DNA of 20,031 nucleotides from a virus. The stretch lies in the IMG/VR virus record IMGVR_UViG_3300020141_000039, positions 1-20,031 of that record; one strand, 5' to 3'. The stretch's first letter is position 1. Every line of letters starts with the position of its first letter. The notes beneath the pieces were generated by a model, which searched no databases, was not told the DNA's origin, and worked only from the letters and a program-made list of their open reading frames with translations. A program made the translations under genes and the position numbers. Below are positions 1-7,236 of the stretch, piece after piece.

Positions 1-1006
1 TGCTTGTGTCAACGTGCTTGTTAAACCAAGGAATAGGAGTTGACTTAGGAGCACTGGCCTGATACTTGATGCCAATCTCTTTTAGTGCGCTAACTGCGGT
101 GTAGTCTACAAAGTCACGAAGGATGTTTGCATTCAACCCGATTACTGGACCCATCTTAAACAAGTATGTAGCCCAATCTTTTTCTTCACGAATAACATCC
201 ATATATAGTGCATATACTTCTTGTTCACATTCTATTTTGGCAGCGGCAAAGCGTGGGTCTTCTTTAACCACTTGATTGATCAAATAAGCTGTCCAACCTT
301 TATGCAGTAGTTCGTCTTGTAAGATCAACTGTATAATGTTACCATTGCCCATAAAGATTTTGTTTTCTACCATTGCTAAACTTGTAGCAAACGATACCAT
401 GAAGCGGAACGCTTCTAAAGCATAGCTGGCATGTAGCGCCATGTAGATTGCTTTGATGTGTTCTTTCTCATTAACTGATCCGTCCATTTCTTTCATACAG
501 TTAATTCGATGTAACCTTTCGTAGTGTTCTCCAACACTCGATGCCATGTCTACAATTTCTTTAGTGTCGTGGATAGTGTTGAACACATCCTTTGGTACGT
601 TATAGATGTTACGAATAATATGGCTGTAGCTCTTTGAGTGAATGTTAGTTTCAAAGAATGTCCAGTTATATATCAATGCTTCTAGTTCAGGCAATGATAC
701 CACAGGCATAAAGATTTGGCTTGGGCCGCGTCCTTGTAAACTATCTAATGCTGTTTGACGTAGCAAGTTACTGGTGAAGATGTGTTTAACAGCATCACTA
801 GCATCTTTGAAGTCGTTACTATCTTTAGTAAGACTAATCTCTTCTGGTTGCCAAAAGAAGCCACGTGCAGTTGCTTCAAAGTCTGCAATCTTCTTGTACT
901 TAACTTCTTCAAAACGTTGAATAGTAACTGGGCCAGCTGGGTCCAGAAACATCTTACGATTAAGATAGTCTGTCTTTGTGTTTAAGTTATATTGTTGTTT
1001 GCTCAT
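1..1006 (-). CDS. nrdB: Ribonucleotide reductase class I beta subunit (NrdB), C-terminus beyond window
   Basis: Small, radical-harbouring subunit of aerobic class I ribonucleotide reductase; with NrdA it reduces ribonucleotides to dNTPs for phage DNA synthesis. I translated 335 codons from the ATG at 1004-1006; the gene runs off the left edge. Visible metal and radical residues: D88 (in ALDSLQGR), E119, H123, Y127 (in NIHSKSY), the later carboxylate in AMVEN, and the QDELLH helix pair. Relative to E. coli (D84, E115, H118, Y122) the D-to-E and H-to-Y spacings match, but one extra residue lies between E119 and H123. The start directly abuts the aldolase stop (TAA-ATG), and its ribosome site (AGGAAAA) lies inside the end of that gene, implying co-translation. 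Family assignment is secure. Confidence 0.96.
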   Translation of the reverse strand, partial: MSKQQYNLNTKTDYLNRKMFLDPAGPVTIQRFEEVKYKKIADFEATARGFFWQPEEISLTKDSNDFKDASDAVKHIFTSNLLRQTALDSLQGRGPSQIFMPVVSLPELEALIYNWTFFETNIHSKSYSHIIRNIYNVPKDVFNTIHDTKEIVDMASSVGEHYERLHRINCMKEMDGSVNEKEHIKAIYMALHASYALEAFRFMVSFATSLAMVENKIFMGNGNIIQLILQDELLHKGWTAYLINQVVKEDPRFAAAKIECEQEVYALYMDVIREEKDWATYLFKMGPVIGLNANILRDFVDYTAVSALKEIGIKYQASAPKSTPIPWFNKHVDTS

Positions 1007-1657
1007 TTAATATTTTCCTGATGCAAGTACTATCTTGCAAATGTGTTCTAGTCTTTCTATGTGTTCGTATGCTCGCCATGGACTTGTGTCAATAGCAACC
1101 ACCCCGTGTCCTTTGATGCCTACAATATCGTAAGCAATATTTCCGTCTTTATCTAGCTGTAAATTCTCATGACAACGATCAGCAAGTTCTTGACTAATCG
1201 GAGCCACATCTCCTACATTAGGTGCTACCTTAGTATATCGATTGAGTTCTGGAAAAGACTCACTGATAGTACTAAGTTCAATACCGGCATGCATGGCCGC
1301 AATACAGTAGGTCGGGTGTACATGGACTACAACACGGACCTCACCTGTATGCTGACCCATTTCTTTTTGCAATCCAAAGTGTAACGGAAGTTCTCCACTA
1401 GGCTTTAGGTTCTTACTAATCTCAGTGTAGTCTAGTTCTACACTAGCATGATACCTAGTCGGTGGCTGATCGTAGTAGCCTGTTTCAATACCAATCTTCT
1501 TGAACTGATCAGGCTGTAGTGTTTGTTTACGTACACCGCTGGGCGTGATGTAAAAGTGATCACGGTCATGATGTCGTATGCTGACATTACCATCACGACT
1601 AGTGATCCAGTTACGCTTATAAGCGTCTACCATTATGTCACAGATTGTTTCTAACAT
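1007..1657 (-). CDS. Class II aldolase/adducin-family enzyme between nrdA and nrdB
   Basis: A 216-residue zinc-dependent class II aldolase/epimerase-type protein, the normal length of the fuculose-phosphate aldolase / ribulose-phosphate epimerase / MtnB group. Visible motifs: DGNVSIR (22-28) and TPSGV (38-42) for phosphate binding, SGELPLH with the likely catalytic E89, the HVHP zinc pair H112/H114, and a third zinc histidine in KGHG (H184). All expected catalytic positions are present, so the enzyme is probably active; the substrate cannot be read from sequence, but a C3-C5 sugar phosphate is likely. Its ATG overlaps the nrdA stop by one base (TAATG) and its stop abuts the nrdB start, so the three appear to be one translational unit. 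Being placed inside the ribonucleotide reductase operon is unusual and suggests a link to nucleotide or pentose metabolism (inference). Confidence 0.88.
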   Translation of the reverse strand: MLETICDIMVDAYKRNWITSRDGNVSIRHHDRDHFYITPSGVRKQTLQPDQFKKIGIETGYYDQPPTRYHASVELDYTEISKNLKPSGELPLHFGLQKEMGQHTGEVRVVVHVHPTYCIAAMHAGIELSTISESFPELNRYTKVAPNVGDVAPISQELADRCHENLQLDKDGNIAYDIVGIKGHGVVAIDTSPWRAYEHIERLEHICKIVLASGKY

Positions 1658-3984
1658 TATAGTTTACAGGCTTCGCAGTCTTCTTCTTCAAAGTCAACTT
1701 CAACATAAGTTTGTGCAACACTCTGTACAAGTTCCTCTTTGGCCTTACTACCTGCTTTATTGATTAGGCTGTAGTAGAATGTTTTCAATCCCCAATAGTG
1801 AGCTTGCATTAGATTTTTTGCAATCAATGTGGTTGGCACCTTACGATCTGCAAAGTGTGCAGGATTGTAAAATGTGTTAGTACTAATACTTTGATCAACG
1901 TATGCGGCCAGTACTGCGGCAGTTTTTAAATAACCGTCACAGTCCTTTTGATCCCACATCATTTGATATTTGCTCTTGAGTTTATGATACTCAGGGACAA
2001 CTTGGACAAAGGAACCTGCTTTGCTTTCCTTAACTGAAATAAGCGACATAGGCATTTCAATGCCATTAGTGCTATTAATAACAACACTAGAACTTTCAAC
2101 AGGGGCAATAGCCATAAGTGTAGCATTTCTAACTCCATGCAATTTCATATTAACTCGTAATGTTTCCCAATCTAGTTCAGGTGTAAAGTCAGCAAGTTCG
2201 TTTGATCCTTTGGCACGTGTCTCCCAAGGAAAGATGCCTTGTCCGTAGCGTGTCTTCTCACTATGTAAGCAAGCGCCACGTTCTTTGGCTAGTTCAACTG
2301 TTGCTTCTGTTAGATAATAGGCCTGATGTTCCATCCATGCCTTAACATCTTGTAAGGCATCTTTCTCCCCGTACTTCATGCCACGTTTAGCATGCCAATA
2401 GGCCAAGTTAGTAACGCCGATACCCAATGGCTGAATCTCATCATTGCTTAGTTTACTCTGTATACTTAAGAAGTCTTGATAGTCAAGTATGTTGCATAGA
2501 CTACGTTGTAAAATGCGGCAAGCACGGCGCATGTCTTCCGGATTCCGGAATGCTCCCCAGTTGATAGATCCTAATGTACATAACGCTATGCGACCTTCAG
2601 CGTCATCTAGACGTTTGAAAGATTTTGTGGGCAGTAGGATTTCACAACATAAGTTACTTTGATAGATAGTATGGTACTCTGGGTCGAACGGACCCTGGTT
2701 CATCACATTGTCAATGAACACTAGATAGATACGTCCTGTATCAGTACGTTCTTTCAGTATGCCTGACTTGAATACTTCTTCGGCTGACATTGTCTTTGTA
2801 CGCAAATCTTTACGCTTTTCGTACTTGACATACAGCTCTTCAAAACGTTCAGTGTTTTTATAAAATGCTTCATACAAGTCAGGAACTTCGTTTGGATCAA
2901 AGAAAGTTATGTTTTCTTTGTTCTTAAATCTTCTCCAGAAGAAGGCACTAAGCACAACCCCATAATCCATATGACGGACTCGGGTTTCTTCTGTTCCTTG
3001 GTTGTTCTTAAGCACAATAAGGTCATCAAACTGATGATGCCAAATAGGATAGAATACAGTAGCACTAGCATTACGAATGCCTCCTTGACTGCAACTACGT
3101 AGGTCTCCAAACCATTTCTTTAAAAAAGGTATCATACCTGTGTGCATGATCTCCCCACCTCTGATGGGACTACCTAATGGACGTAAGCGACCAATCTCCA
3201 AACCAATACCTGCACGTTTGCTAGCATACTTGGCCATCATCTCACCTGAAGCAAAGATGCTGTCTAGGTCGTCGTCTGATCTGATGAGGACGCAACTTGA
3301 GAACTGCTTGGTAGGAGTCCCCAGGCCAGCAAGTACAGGAGTAGCGAGAGTAAATAGACCGTCTGAAGCTGCCTGATAATATTCTTTGATAAATCGCATA
3401 CGAGCTGTGTTAGGTTCTTCTTTGTGGAAGACTGTAGCGGCTGCGACAATGTAACGTACTTGAGGTGTTTCATAAATTTCCTTTGTGGCGCGATTACGCA
3501 CTAGGTACTTTTCGATTAGTTGTTCAATGCTGGCGTATCCATACTCTTCATCTTTCTCATGATCCAGCATGTCATCCATTTTATTCCAATCTTCTTGTGT
3601 ATACCATGTTAGTAGTTCTTGAGTATACAATCCGGTAGCCACATTCTTTTTAACTATTTCATAAAGGTGAGGAGGCTCATAACTGCCATAGACATCTTTA
3701 CGTAGCATCGACAGTCGTTGTTTGCCTGCTACATATTGATAGTTGGTGTGTCCAATATCGGGATTTGATTCTACATCGATTAGGTCCACAATAGCACGTA
3801 GAGTTATTTCGTCAATCTCTTGTGTTGTGATACCGTCATAAAAATGTGGCTGGGCTTTGATTTCGATCATACTCTGACTTACGTCAGCTATACCGCTACA
3901 AACCTTTGCAATCTGTGTCTGCCATTTTTCTATTGTTAGTGGCTCTTTTAGGCCACTTCGTTTTGTTACTGTTATTGTTGTCAT
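1657..3984 (-). CDS. nrdA: Ribonucleotide reductase class I alpha subunit (NrdA)
   Basis: Large catalytic subunit of class I ribonucleotide reductase, 775 residues from the ATG at 3982-3984. A longer reading uses TTG at 3999; I prefer the ATG because MTTITVTKRSG gives a normal N-terminus. An ATP-cone-like allosteric domain occupies about residues 1-90. Catalytic residues: C231 in QFSSC, N444/C446/E448 in SNLCCE (thiyl-radical cysteine with its Asn and Glu partners), C469 in LCTLGSIN, the paired tyrosines in FYYSLI near the C-terminus, and a terminal CEACKL thiol tail. Spacings among C231, C446 and C469 match E. coli NrdA closely (225, 439, 462). The stop overlaps the aldolase start. Expression probably comes from the CTAAATA motif about 25 bases upstream. 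Confidence 0.97.
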   Translation of the reverse strand: MTTITVTKRSGLKEPLTIEKWQTQIAKVCSGIADVSQSMIEIKAQPHFYDGITTQEIDEITLRAIVDLIDVESNPDIGHTNYQYVAGKQRLSMLRKDVYGSYEPPHLYEIVKKNVATGLYTQELLTWYTQEDWNKMDDMLDHEKDEEYGYASIEQLIEKYLVRNRATKEIYETPQVRYIVAAATVFHKEEPNTARMRFIKEYYQAASDGLFTLATPVLAGLGTPTKQFSSCVLIRSDDDLDSIFASGEMMAKYASKRAGIGLEIGRLRPLGSPIRGGEIMHTGMIPFLKKWFGDLRSCSQGGIRNASATVFYPIWHHQFDDLIVLKNNQGTEETRVRHMDYGVVLSAFFWRRFKNKENITFFDPNEVPDLYEAFYKNTERFEELYVKYEKRKDLRTKTMSAEEVFKSGILKERTDTGRIYLVFIDNVMNQGPFDPEYHTIYQSNLCCEILLPTKSFKRLDDAEGRIALCTLGSINWGAFRNPEDMRRACRILQRSLCNILDYQDFLSIQSKLSNDEIQPLGIGVTNLAYWHAKRGMKYGEKDALQDVKAWMEHQAYYLTEATVELAKERGACLHSEKTRYGQGIFPWETRAKGSNELADFTPELDWETLRVNMKLHGVRNATLMAIAPVESSSVVINSTNGIEMPMSLISVKESKAGSFVQVVPEYHKLKSKYQMMWDQKDCDGYLKTAAVLAAYVDQSISTNTFYNPAHFADRKVPTTLIAKNLMQAHYWGLKTFYYSLINKAGSKAKEELVQSVAQTYVEVDFEEEDCEACKL

Positions 3985-4008
3985 TAGTCTCTCTTGCAAA
4001 GTGTTGAA

Positions 4009-4015
4009 TATTTAG
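4009..4015 (-). promoter_or_regulatory. Late-promoter-like motif before nrdA
   Basis: CTAAATA on the minus strand, about 25 bases upstream of the nrdA ATG and overlapping the stop codon of the preceding gene. It matches the motif repeated before many genes here and resembles the T4 late promoter core TATAAATA. The overlap with a TAA stop makes a chance match possible. Confidence 0.4.
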
Positions 4016-4437
4016 TGTGTTGTCGGAAGCTCTATGATCTTTTGTATATGTATACTTTTTGGAACTTGGGTTATATGCACACTTTTTTCTAAGTCAACAC
4101 CTAGCACACTATCGTTGATAATACACATATAATACAGTCTTGATTGACTTTTGTCAATGCCTACTTTGAATACAGGTTGCCAATCTATAAACCGATCAGT
4201 TAATTGTAACGTGTATACAATGGCTAATGTTCGAGTGTATTCACAATAGGCATTCTCTTCAATCATCTGCCAAGGGCCAGGCCAGGTGGCGAGATCATAC
4301 GGATCTATGTTGCGACTAGTTTCGGGAGCTTGGTTCCAAAAGTCTATTGCAGACTGTATTGGATTAGGGTCGTTAGATAATGCTACTCTAAAGTCGTGCC
4401 ATGCTCTGAGACGATCTTCAAACTTTTTATCAAACAT
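4012..4437 (-). CDS. Conserved phage protein of unknown function
   Basis: A 141-residue soluble protein with no signal peptide, membrane segment or catalytic motif that I recognise. It has an N-terminal charged helix, then a WPGPWQMIEENAYCEY stretch (about residues 52-67) and beta-rich sequence with DWQPVFKVGID and YYMCIINDSVLGVD. From memory, a protein with a similar tryptophan/proline-rich core occurs beside fibre genes in T4-like marine phages, but I know no function for it. It starts three bases after the stop of the tail-spike gene and ends just before nrdA, so it probably shares the spike transcript. It could be a fibre assembly or accessory factor, on context only. Confidence 0.8.
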   Translation of the reverse strand: MFDKKFEDRLRAWHDFRVALSNDPNPIQSAIDFWNQAPETSRNIDPYDLATWPGPWQMIEENAYCEYTRTLAIVYTLQLTDRFIDWQPVFKVGIDKSQSRLYYMCIINDSVLGVDLEKSVHITQVPKSIHIQKIIELPTTH

Positions 4438-4440
4438 TGG

Positions 4441-6129
4441 TTAACTTAATATTTCGTACCAATAATTAATATAACCAGATTCAATACCTGTACTGTTTGA
4501 ATATTTTATATAAACAGTTTCTGCATTGCCGTCTCCAACTGTTGCAGGCAATACTGGCTGGTCTTGTAGTGTTGCAGTAAATGATAGACTTTCAAATCTT
4601 GCAGGATTACCTGTGATATCATACTCGTCAGTTAGTTTTACAGCATTATTAAATTTGTCAACAGTGATGTATAGTGTACCTTGACGTACTACCATAGTAC
4701 TCTGACTACGATAGATATAGTGCAAATTAATTCTTGAACTAACGTTGCCTGGTAAACGAGCAAACGTACTGTTAATTGCACTGGCTTGGACTAACACCTG
4801 TAAATTGTATTTGTGATTACTATGAGCTACACCACTAATTTCGCTAATGTATCTATAATCACGGAATCCTGTTTTGTTAGTTAATTCTTCACTACGTTGG
4901 AAATAATCGTTATCACTAACGTTACTTCCTTGTCCAAAATGTATTACGCTATATGCGGCTGTTGAACTATTGCCGCCATCGTTGCCTACTTTAAAGTATT
5001 TGTTACCTTGTGATAGGTTATTTCTTCCGGCAACAATATTAATCCCATGTTCGTTAATTAAATCAAAGCGTGAATTTAAAAACGAATTGCTTCGTGGACC
5101 TTCTTGTTGGCCAGGTGCGTATTGATCGATAGATTGACCAAACAGTACGCCTTGACCTAAATTATAAAATAAACAATTGTCAAAAGTATTTGATATAATG
5201 TCAAAGGTACTGTTAACGGCATAGCTGGCATTAACAAAATCACAATTGATAAACATATTATCTTTACTAGTGATTACTCCGCTAGTTGCACGTAACTGAA
5301 CACATGAATCTGCTTCAACTTTAGTACTGTCTATTAGATCAAATGAGCTTTGAAATTTAACATTGTTAAAATTTGAATCTGTTGTAGAATCTAAAATCAT
5401 AACAGGAGCCAGTGACTGCGTACTTCTCAATGTCATGCCGCTAACTTCTATAAATTTTGGTTGGTTTGAATTGGTCATGTTAACTAGAGTAACATATCCC
5501 ACAACACCAACAGTTGGACTACCAACTGTTTGAAATACAGGGGCATTGGCAGTTTGCACAATAACTGTTTTATCCTTGCCCGCGCCTCTTAATACAGCAA
5601 ATGGAGGAACTTTTATACTTGCACTAATTTTGTAAATCCCGGGCTCGATGTTTATTATAATTCTATTTGATTCAGAAACATGCTCACCTGCTGGAACACC
5701 TTTAATGTACAGCTCATCAATTGCACGTTGCAAAGCCGCAGTATCGTCATTGGTAAATGTGTATATATCTGTTGATACATTATAAGAGCCGCCACCAATT
5801 GCTCCAAAACTTCTAGTGCTAACTGTGTCATCTAGACGCTGTTGGAATGTACGTTGAACAGGAGTACCAGCAGTGGGACCTGTTTGAATAGTTCCTAGTG
5901 TACGTTTGTACTCATACTGTAATGCTAGGTCAAGAATGTTATCATGCTCAGTAAGAATCTTAGTATTGCCTACATAGGGCGATCCTTCTTGTATTGATCC
6001 GTTACCGATGAACAGTTCTTGACTATCGATAGCCCAGCCCATCTCTCCGCTGGCTAACTGCGGAACACTTGTTCCTGAATTTTTACGCCCTCTTCGGACT
6101 TGTACGCGACTTATTTGGACTACGGCCAT
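4441..6129 (-). CDS. Tail spike/fibre with pectate-lyase-like beta-helix
   Basis: Virion receptor-binding or depolymerase protein, 562 residues from the ATG at 6127-6129, with GGAG upstream; a GTG nine bases further out also opens the frame but is less likely. The N-terminal ~60 residues (VQISRVQVRRGR, then LASGEMGWAIDSQELFIGNG) match the short fibre attachment module also seen at the start of two other fibre genes in this window. Residues ~105-180 carry the pectate-lyase-3 style entry to a right-handed beta-helix (FGAIGGG, then TNDDTAALQRAID, and later a VLRGAGKDKTVI turn). The middle is rich in Asn/Ser/Phe rungs typical of beta-helix proteins; the C-terminus looks like a separate beta-domain. 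Whether it cleaves polysaccharide cannot be told from sequence. Confidence 0.87.
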   Translation of the reverse strand: MAVVQISRVQVRRGRKNSGTSVPQLASGEMGWAIDSQELFIGNGSIQEGSPYVGNTKILTEHDNILDLALQYEYKRTLGTIQTGPTAGTPVQRTFQQRLDDTVSTRSFGAIGGGSYNVSTDIYTFTNDDTAALQRAIDELYIKGVPAGEHVSESNRIIINIEPGIYKISASIKVPPFAVLRGAGKDKTVIVQTANAPVFQTVGSPTVGVVGYVTLVNMTNSNQPKFIEVSGMTLRSTQSLAPVMILDSTTDSNFNNVKFQSSFDLIDSTKVEADSCVQLRATSGVITSKDNMFINCDFVNASYAVNSTFDIISNTFDNCLFYNLGQGVLFGQSIDQYAPGQQEGPRSNSFLNSRFDLINEHGINIVAGRNNLSQGNKYFKVGNDGGNSSTAAYSVIHFGQGSNVSDNDYFQRSEELTNKTGFRDYRYISEISGVAHSNHKYNLQVLVQASAINSTFARLPGNVSSRINLHYIYRSQSTMVVRQGTLYITVDKFNNAVKLTDEYDITGNPARFESLSFTATLQDQPVLPATVGDGNAETVYIKYSNSTGIESGYINYWYEILS

Positions 6130-6149
6130 TGTAAACACTCCATTATAGA

Positions 6150-6158
6150 GTATTTATG
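6150..6158 (-). promoter_or_regulatory. Late-promoter-like motif before tail spike
   Basis: CATAAATAC on the minus strand, about 20 bases upstream of the tail-spike ATG and outside any coding sequence. It fits the T4 late core TATAAATA at seven of eight positions. A second, weaker copy (CATAAAT) lies just upstream at about 6161-6167. Confidence 0.6.
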
Positions 6159-6162
6159 CCAT

Positions 6163-6879
6163 TTATGCTAGGCGATAGTACTCTGATACCCGTGTACACC
6201 AGCGTTCTGTCCAATAATCAAAATCTGCAGATTCTAGAATAAACTCCTGATATTGCGGATCCGACCAAACTCCGGGTGTAATTTCTTCTGGCTTAACGCA
6301 CATTAAAATAACACCTTTACGTATGTTAGTTCCGTGTACTTCGTTATGAGCCATGGCATATGCAGTTAACTGAATAAAGTAGTCGTCAATAAACTCACGC
6401 TTTTTAGGCTTGTTAGTTTGTTTAAAGTCTAGAATACTTTGCTCACCTTTGTGTATGCCCACGCAGTCTGTAGTGCCTGCATACAGTTCCGGAAAATATA
6501 AAGGTACTTCACTGCCCCATACTTCGTCAACATGAATCATGCCTTCTGCAATAACCTTCTTGGCCATTACTAGGCTTTGTTGTGCATAGGGATTAGTTAC
6601 TGTGTCTTTTAAAGTTTCACCTTTAATATAGTTTTCCAAGTAGGTGTGCATCCTAGTACCACGATTAGCCGCTTCAGTGGTAATCTGTTGCGCCTTAGCT
6701 TCACCTACAGCTTTACGCCAGTTTGCTAGTGCAATACGGCTTTCTGCTGGTTTTGTTTTGTCTAGGATTGTGGTTACTGACGGAACCTTGTGTCCATCGG
6801 GCGTTGCATATAAACGCTTGCCCGATGATTCATCTCTAGTCAGTTTGGTATAGGTATATCGTTCTTGTAATAATGTCAT
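6163..6879 (-). CDS. PD-(D/E)XK superfamily exonuclease
   Basis: A 238-residue RecB/Cas4-like nuclease of the kind T4-like phages use in DNA replication, recombination or host DNA turnover. Motifs: a GTRMH helix (about 74-78) typical of the RecB-family N-terminus, E124 in GSEVPLY, the metal-binding D138 in TTDCVG, the catalytic ILDFK with D151 and K153, and the Q170...Y174 helix (QLTAY) that marks the RecB-like subgroup. All core residues are present, so activity is expected; there is no iron-sulphur cysteine cluster as in Cas4. A sigma70-type promoter ends five bases before the ATG, so transcripts may be leaderless. The neighbouring structural genes are late-type, whereas this gene appears to have host-polymerase (early/middle) control. 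Confidence 0.88.
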   Translation of the reverse strand: MTLLQERYTYTKLTRDESSGKRLYATPDGHKVPSVTTILDKTKPAESRIALANWRKAVGEAKAQQITTEAANRGTRMHTYLENYIKGETLKDTVTNPYAQQSLVMAKKVIAEGMIHVDEVWGSEVPLYFPELYAGTTDCVGIHKGEQSILDFKQTNKPKKREFIDDYFIQLTAYAMAHNEVHGTNIRKGVILMCVKPEEITPGVWSDPQYQEFILESADFDYWTERWCTRVSEYYRLA

Positions 6880-6884
6880 ATGCT

Positions 6885-6913
6885 ATAATAACATCTAGAA
6901 CTAAGGGTGTCAA
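6885..6913 (-). promoter_or_regulatory. Sigma70-type promoter for the exonuclease
   Basis: On the minus strand TTGACA (6908-6913), a 17-base spacer and TATTAT (6885-6890). The -35 box contains the TGA stop of the upstream gene. The -10 box ends only five bases before the exonuclease ATG, so initiation would fall at or next to the start codon, suggesting a leaderless mRNA. Confidence 0.7.
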
Positions 6914-7128
6914 CCCCTGGCTTTCCTCAAAGCGTGTTTTGCCATTTGACTTACACCCGAACCATCTAACTTAGCATCACTTGGTGCTGTGTCAGTTTTG
7001 GTTACTTTGGTTTTTAGTTCTACACCGTTTTGGTCAAAGCGTTGAGTAAGGCCTTGTGTAAGTGGATCGCTATCATAGGCCTGTTTGAATGAGTCATATG
7101 TAAACTCTTCATCGCCAACATTTTGCAT
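6910..7128 (-). CDS. Small unknown protein; probably the tail of a -1 frameshift product
   Basis: The ATG-initiated reading gives 72 residues (starting MQNVGDEEFTYDSF), hydrophilic and ending in a basic helix (AKHALRKARG). It has no known motif. Protein-like sequence continues upstream of this ATG in the same frame without ATG, GTG or TTG back to the slippery site at 7236-7242, including LTWDEVNRYM just before it. The more natural product is therefore a 108-residue C-terminal extension of the 296-residue upstream protein, made by -1 frameshifting (404 residues in all). Independent initiation at this ATG is possible: GAGG lies upstream, but 11 bases away, a poor spacing. A one-base assembly error in the A-run could also have split a single gene. 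Confidence 0.7.
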   Translation of the reverse strand: MQNVGDEEFTYDSFKQAYDSDPLTQGLTQRFDQNGVELKTKVTKTDTAPSDAKLDGSGVSQMAKHALRKARG

Positions 7129-7236
7129 GTAACGATTTACCTCATCCCAGGTAAGAACGGCAGGGCGACCTTTTTGATCTGCCCTGCCGATGAGTTGCTT
7201 TAATACTAGATTAAGTTGATTAACTTCTTCTGTTAC
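7129..7236 (-). other. Start-less open segment linking two genes in the -1 frame
   Basis: Between the TAA of the 296-residue gene and the ATG at 7128, the -1 frame is open for 36 codons and reads like real protein (VTEEVNQLNLVLKQLIGR, then GRPAVLTWDEVNRY). The frame is closed upstream only by a TGA at 7288-7290, and no ATG, GTG or TTG occurs between that stop and 7128. Translation of this segment would require a frameshift from the upstream gene. Confidence 0.65.
7158..7189 (-). other. Strong GC-rich stem-loop within the transframe segment
   Basis: In the minus-strand transcript CGGCAGGGC pairs perfectly with GCCCTGCCG. Inside this, GATC pairs with GGTC (one G-U pair) around an AAAAA loop, with a single bulged A. 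No U-tract follows, so it is a poor intrinsic terminator. It lies 46 bases beyond the slippery heptamer, farther than a usual frameshift stimulator. It may affect frameshifting, mRNA stability or processing. Confidence 0.6.

Noticed and set aside
3985-3999. TTG start for nrdA five codons upstream
   Set aside because: Non-ATG start with no better ribosome site; the ATG at 3984 gives the usual NrdA N-terminus.
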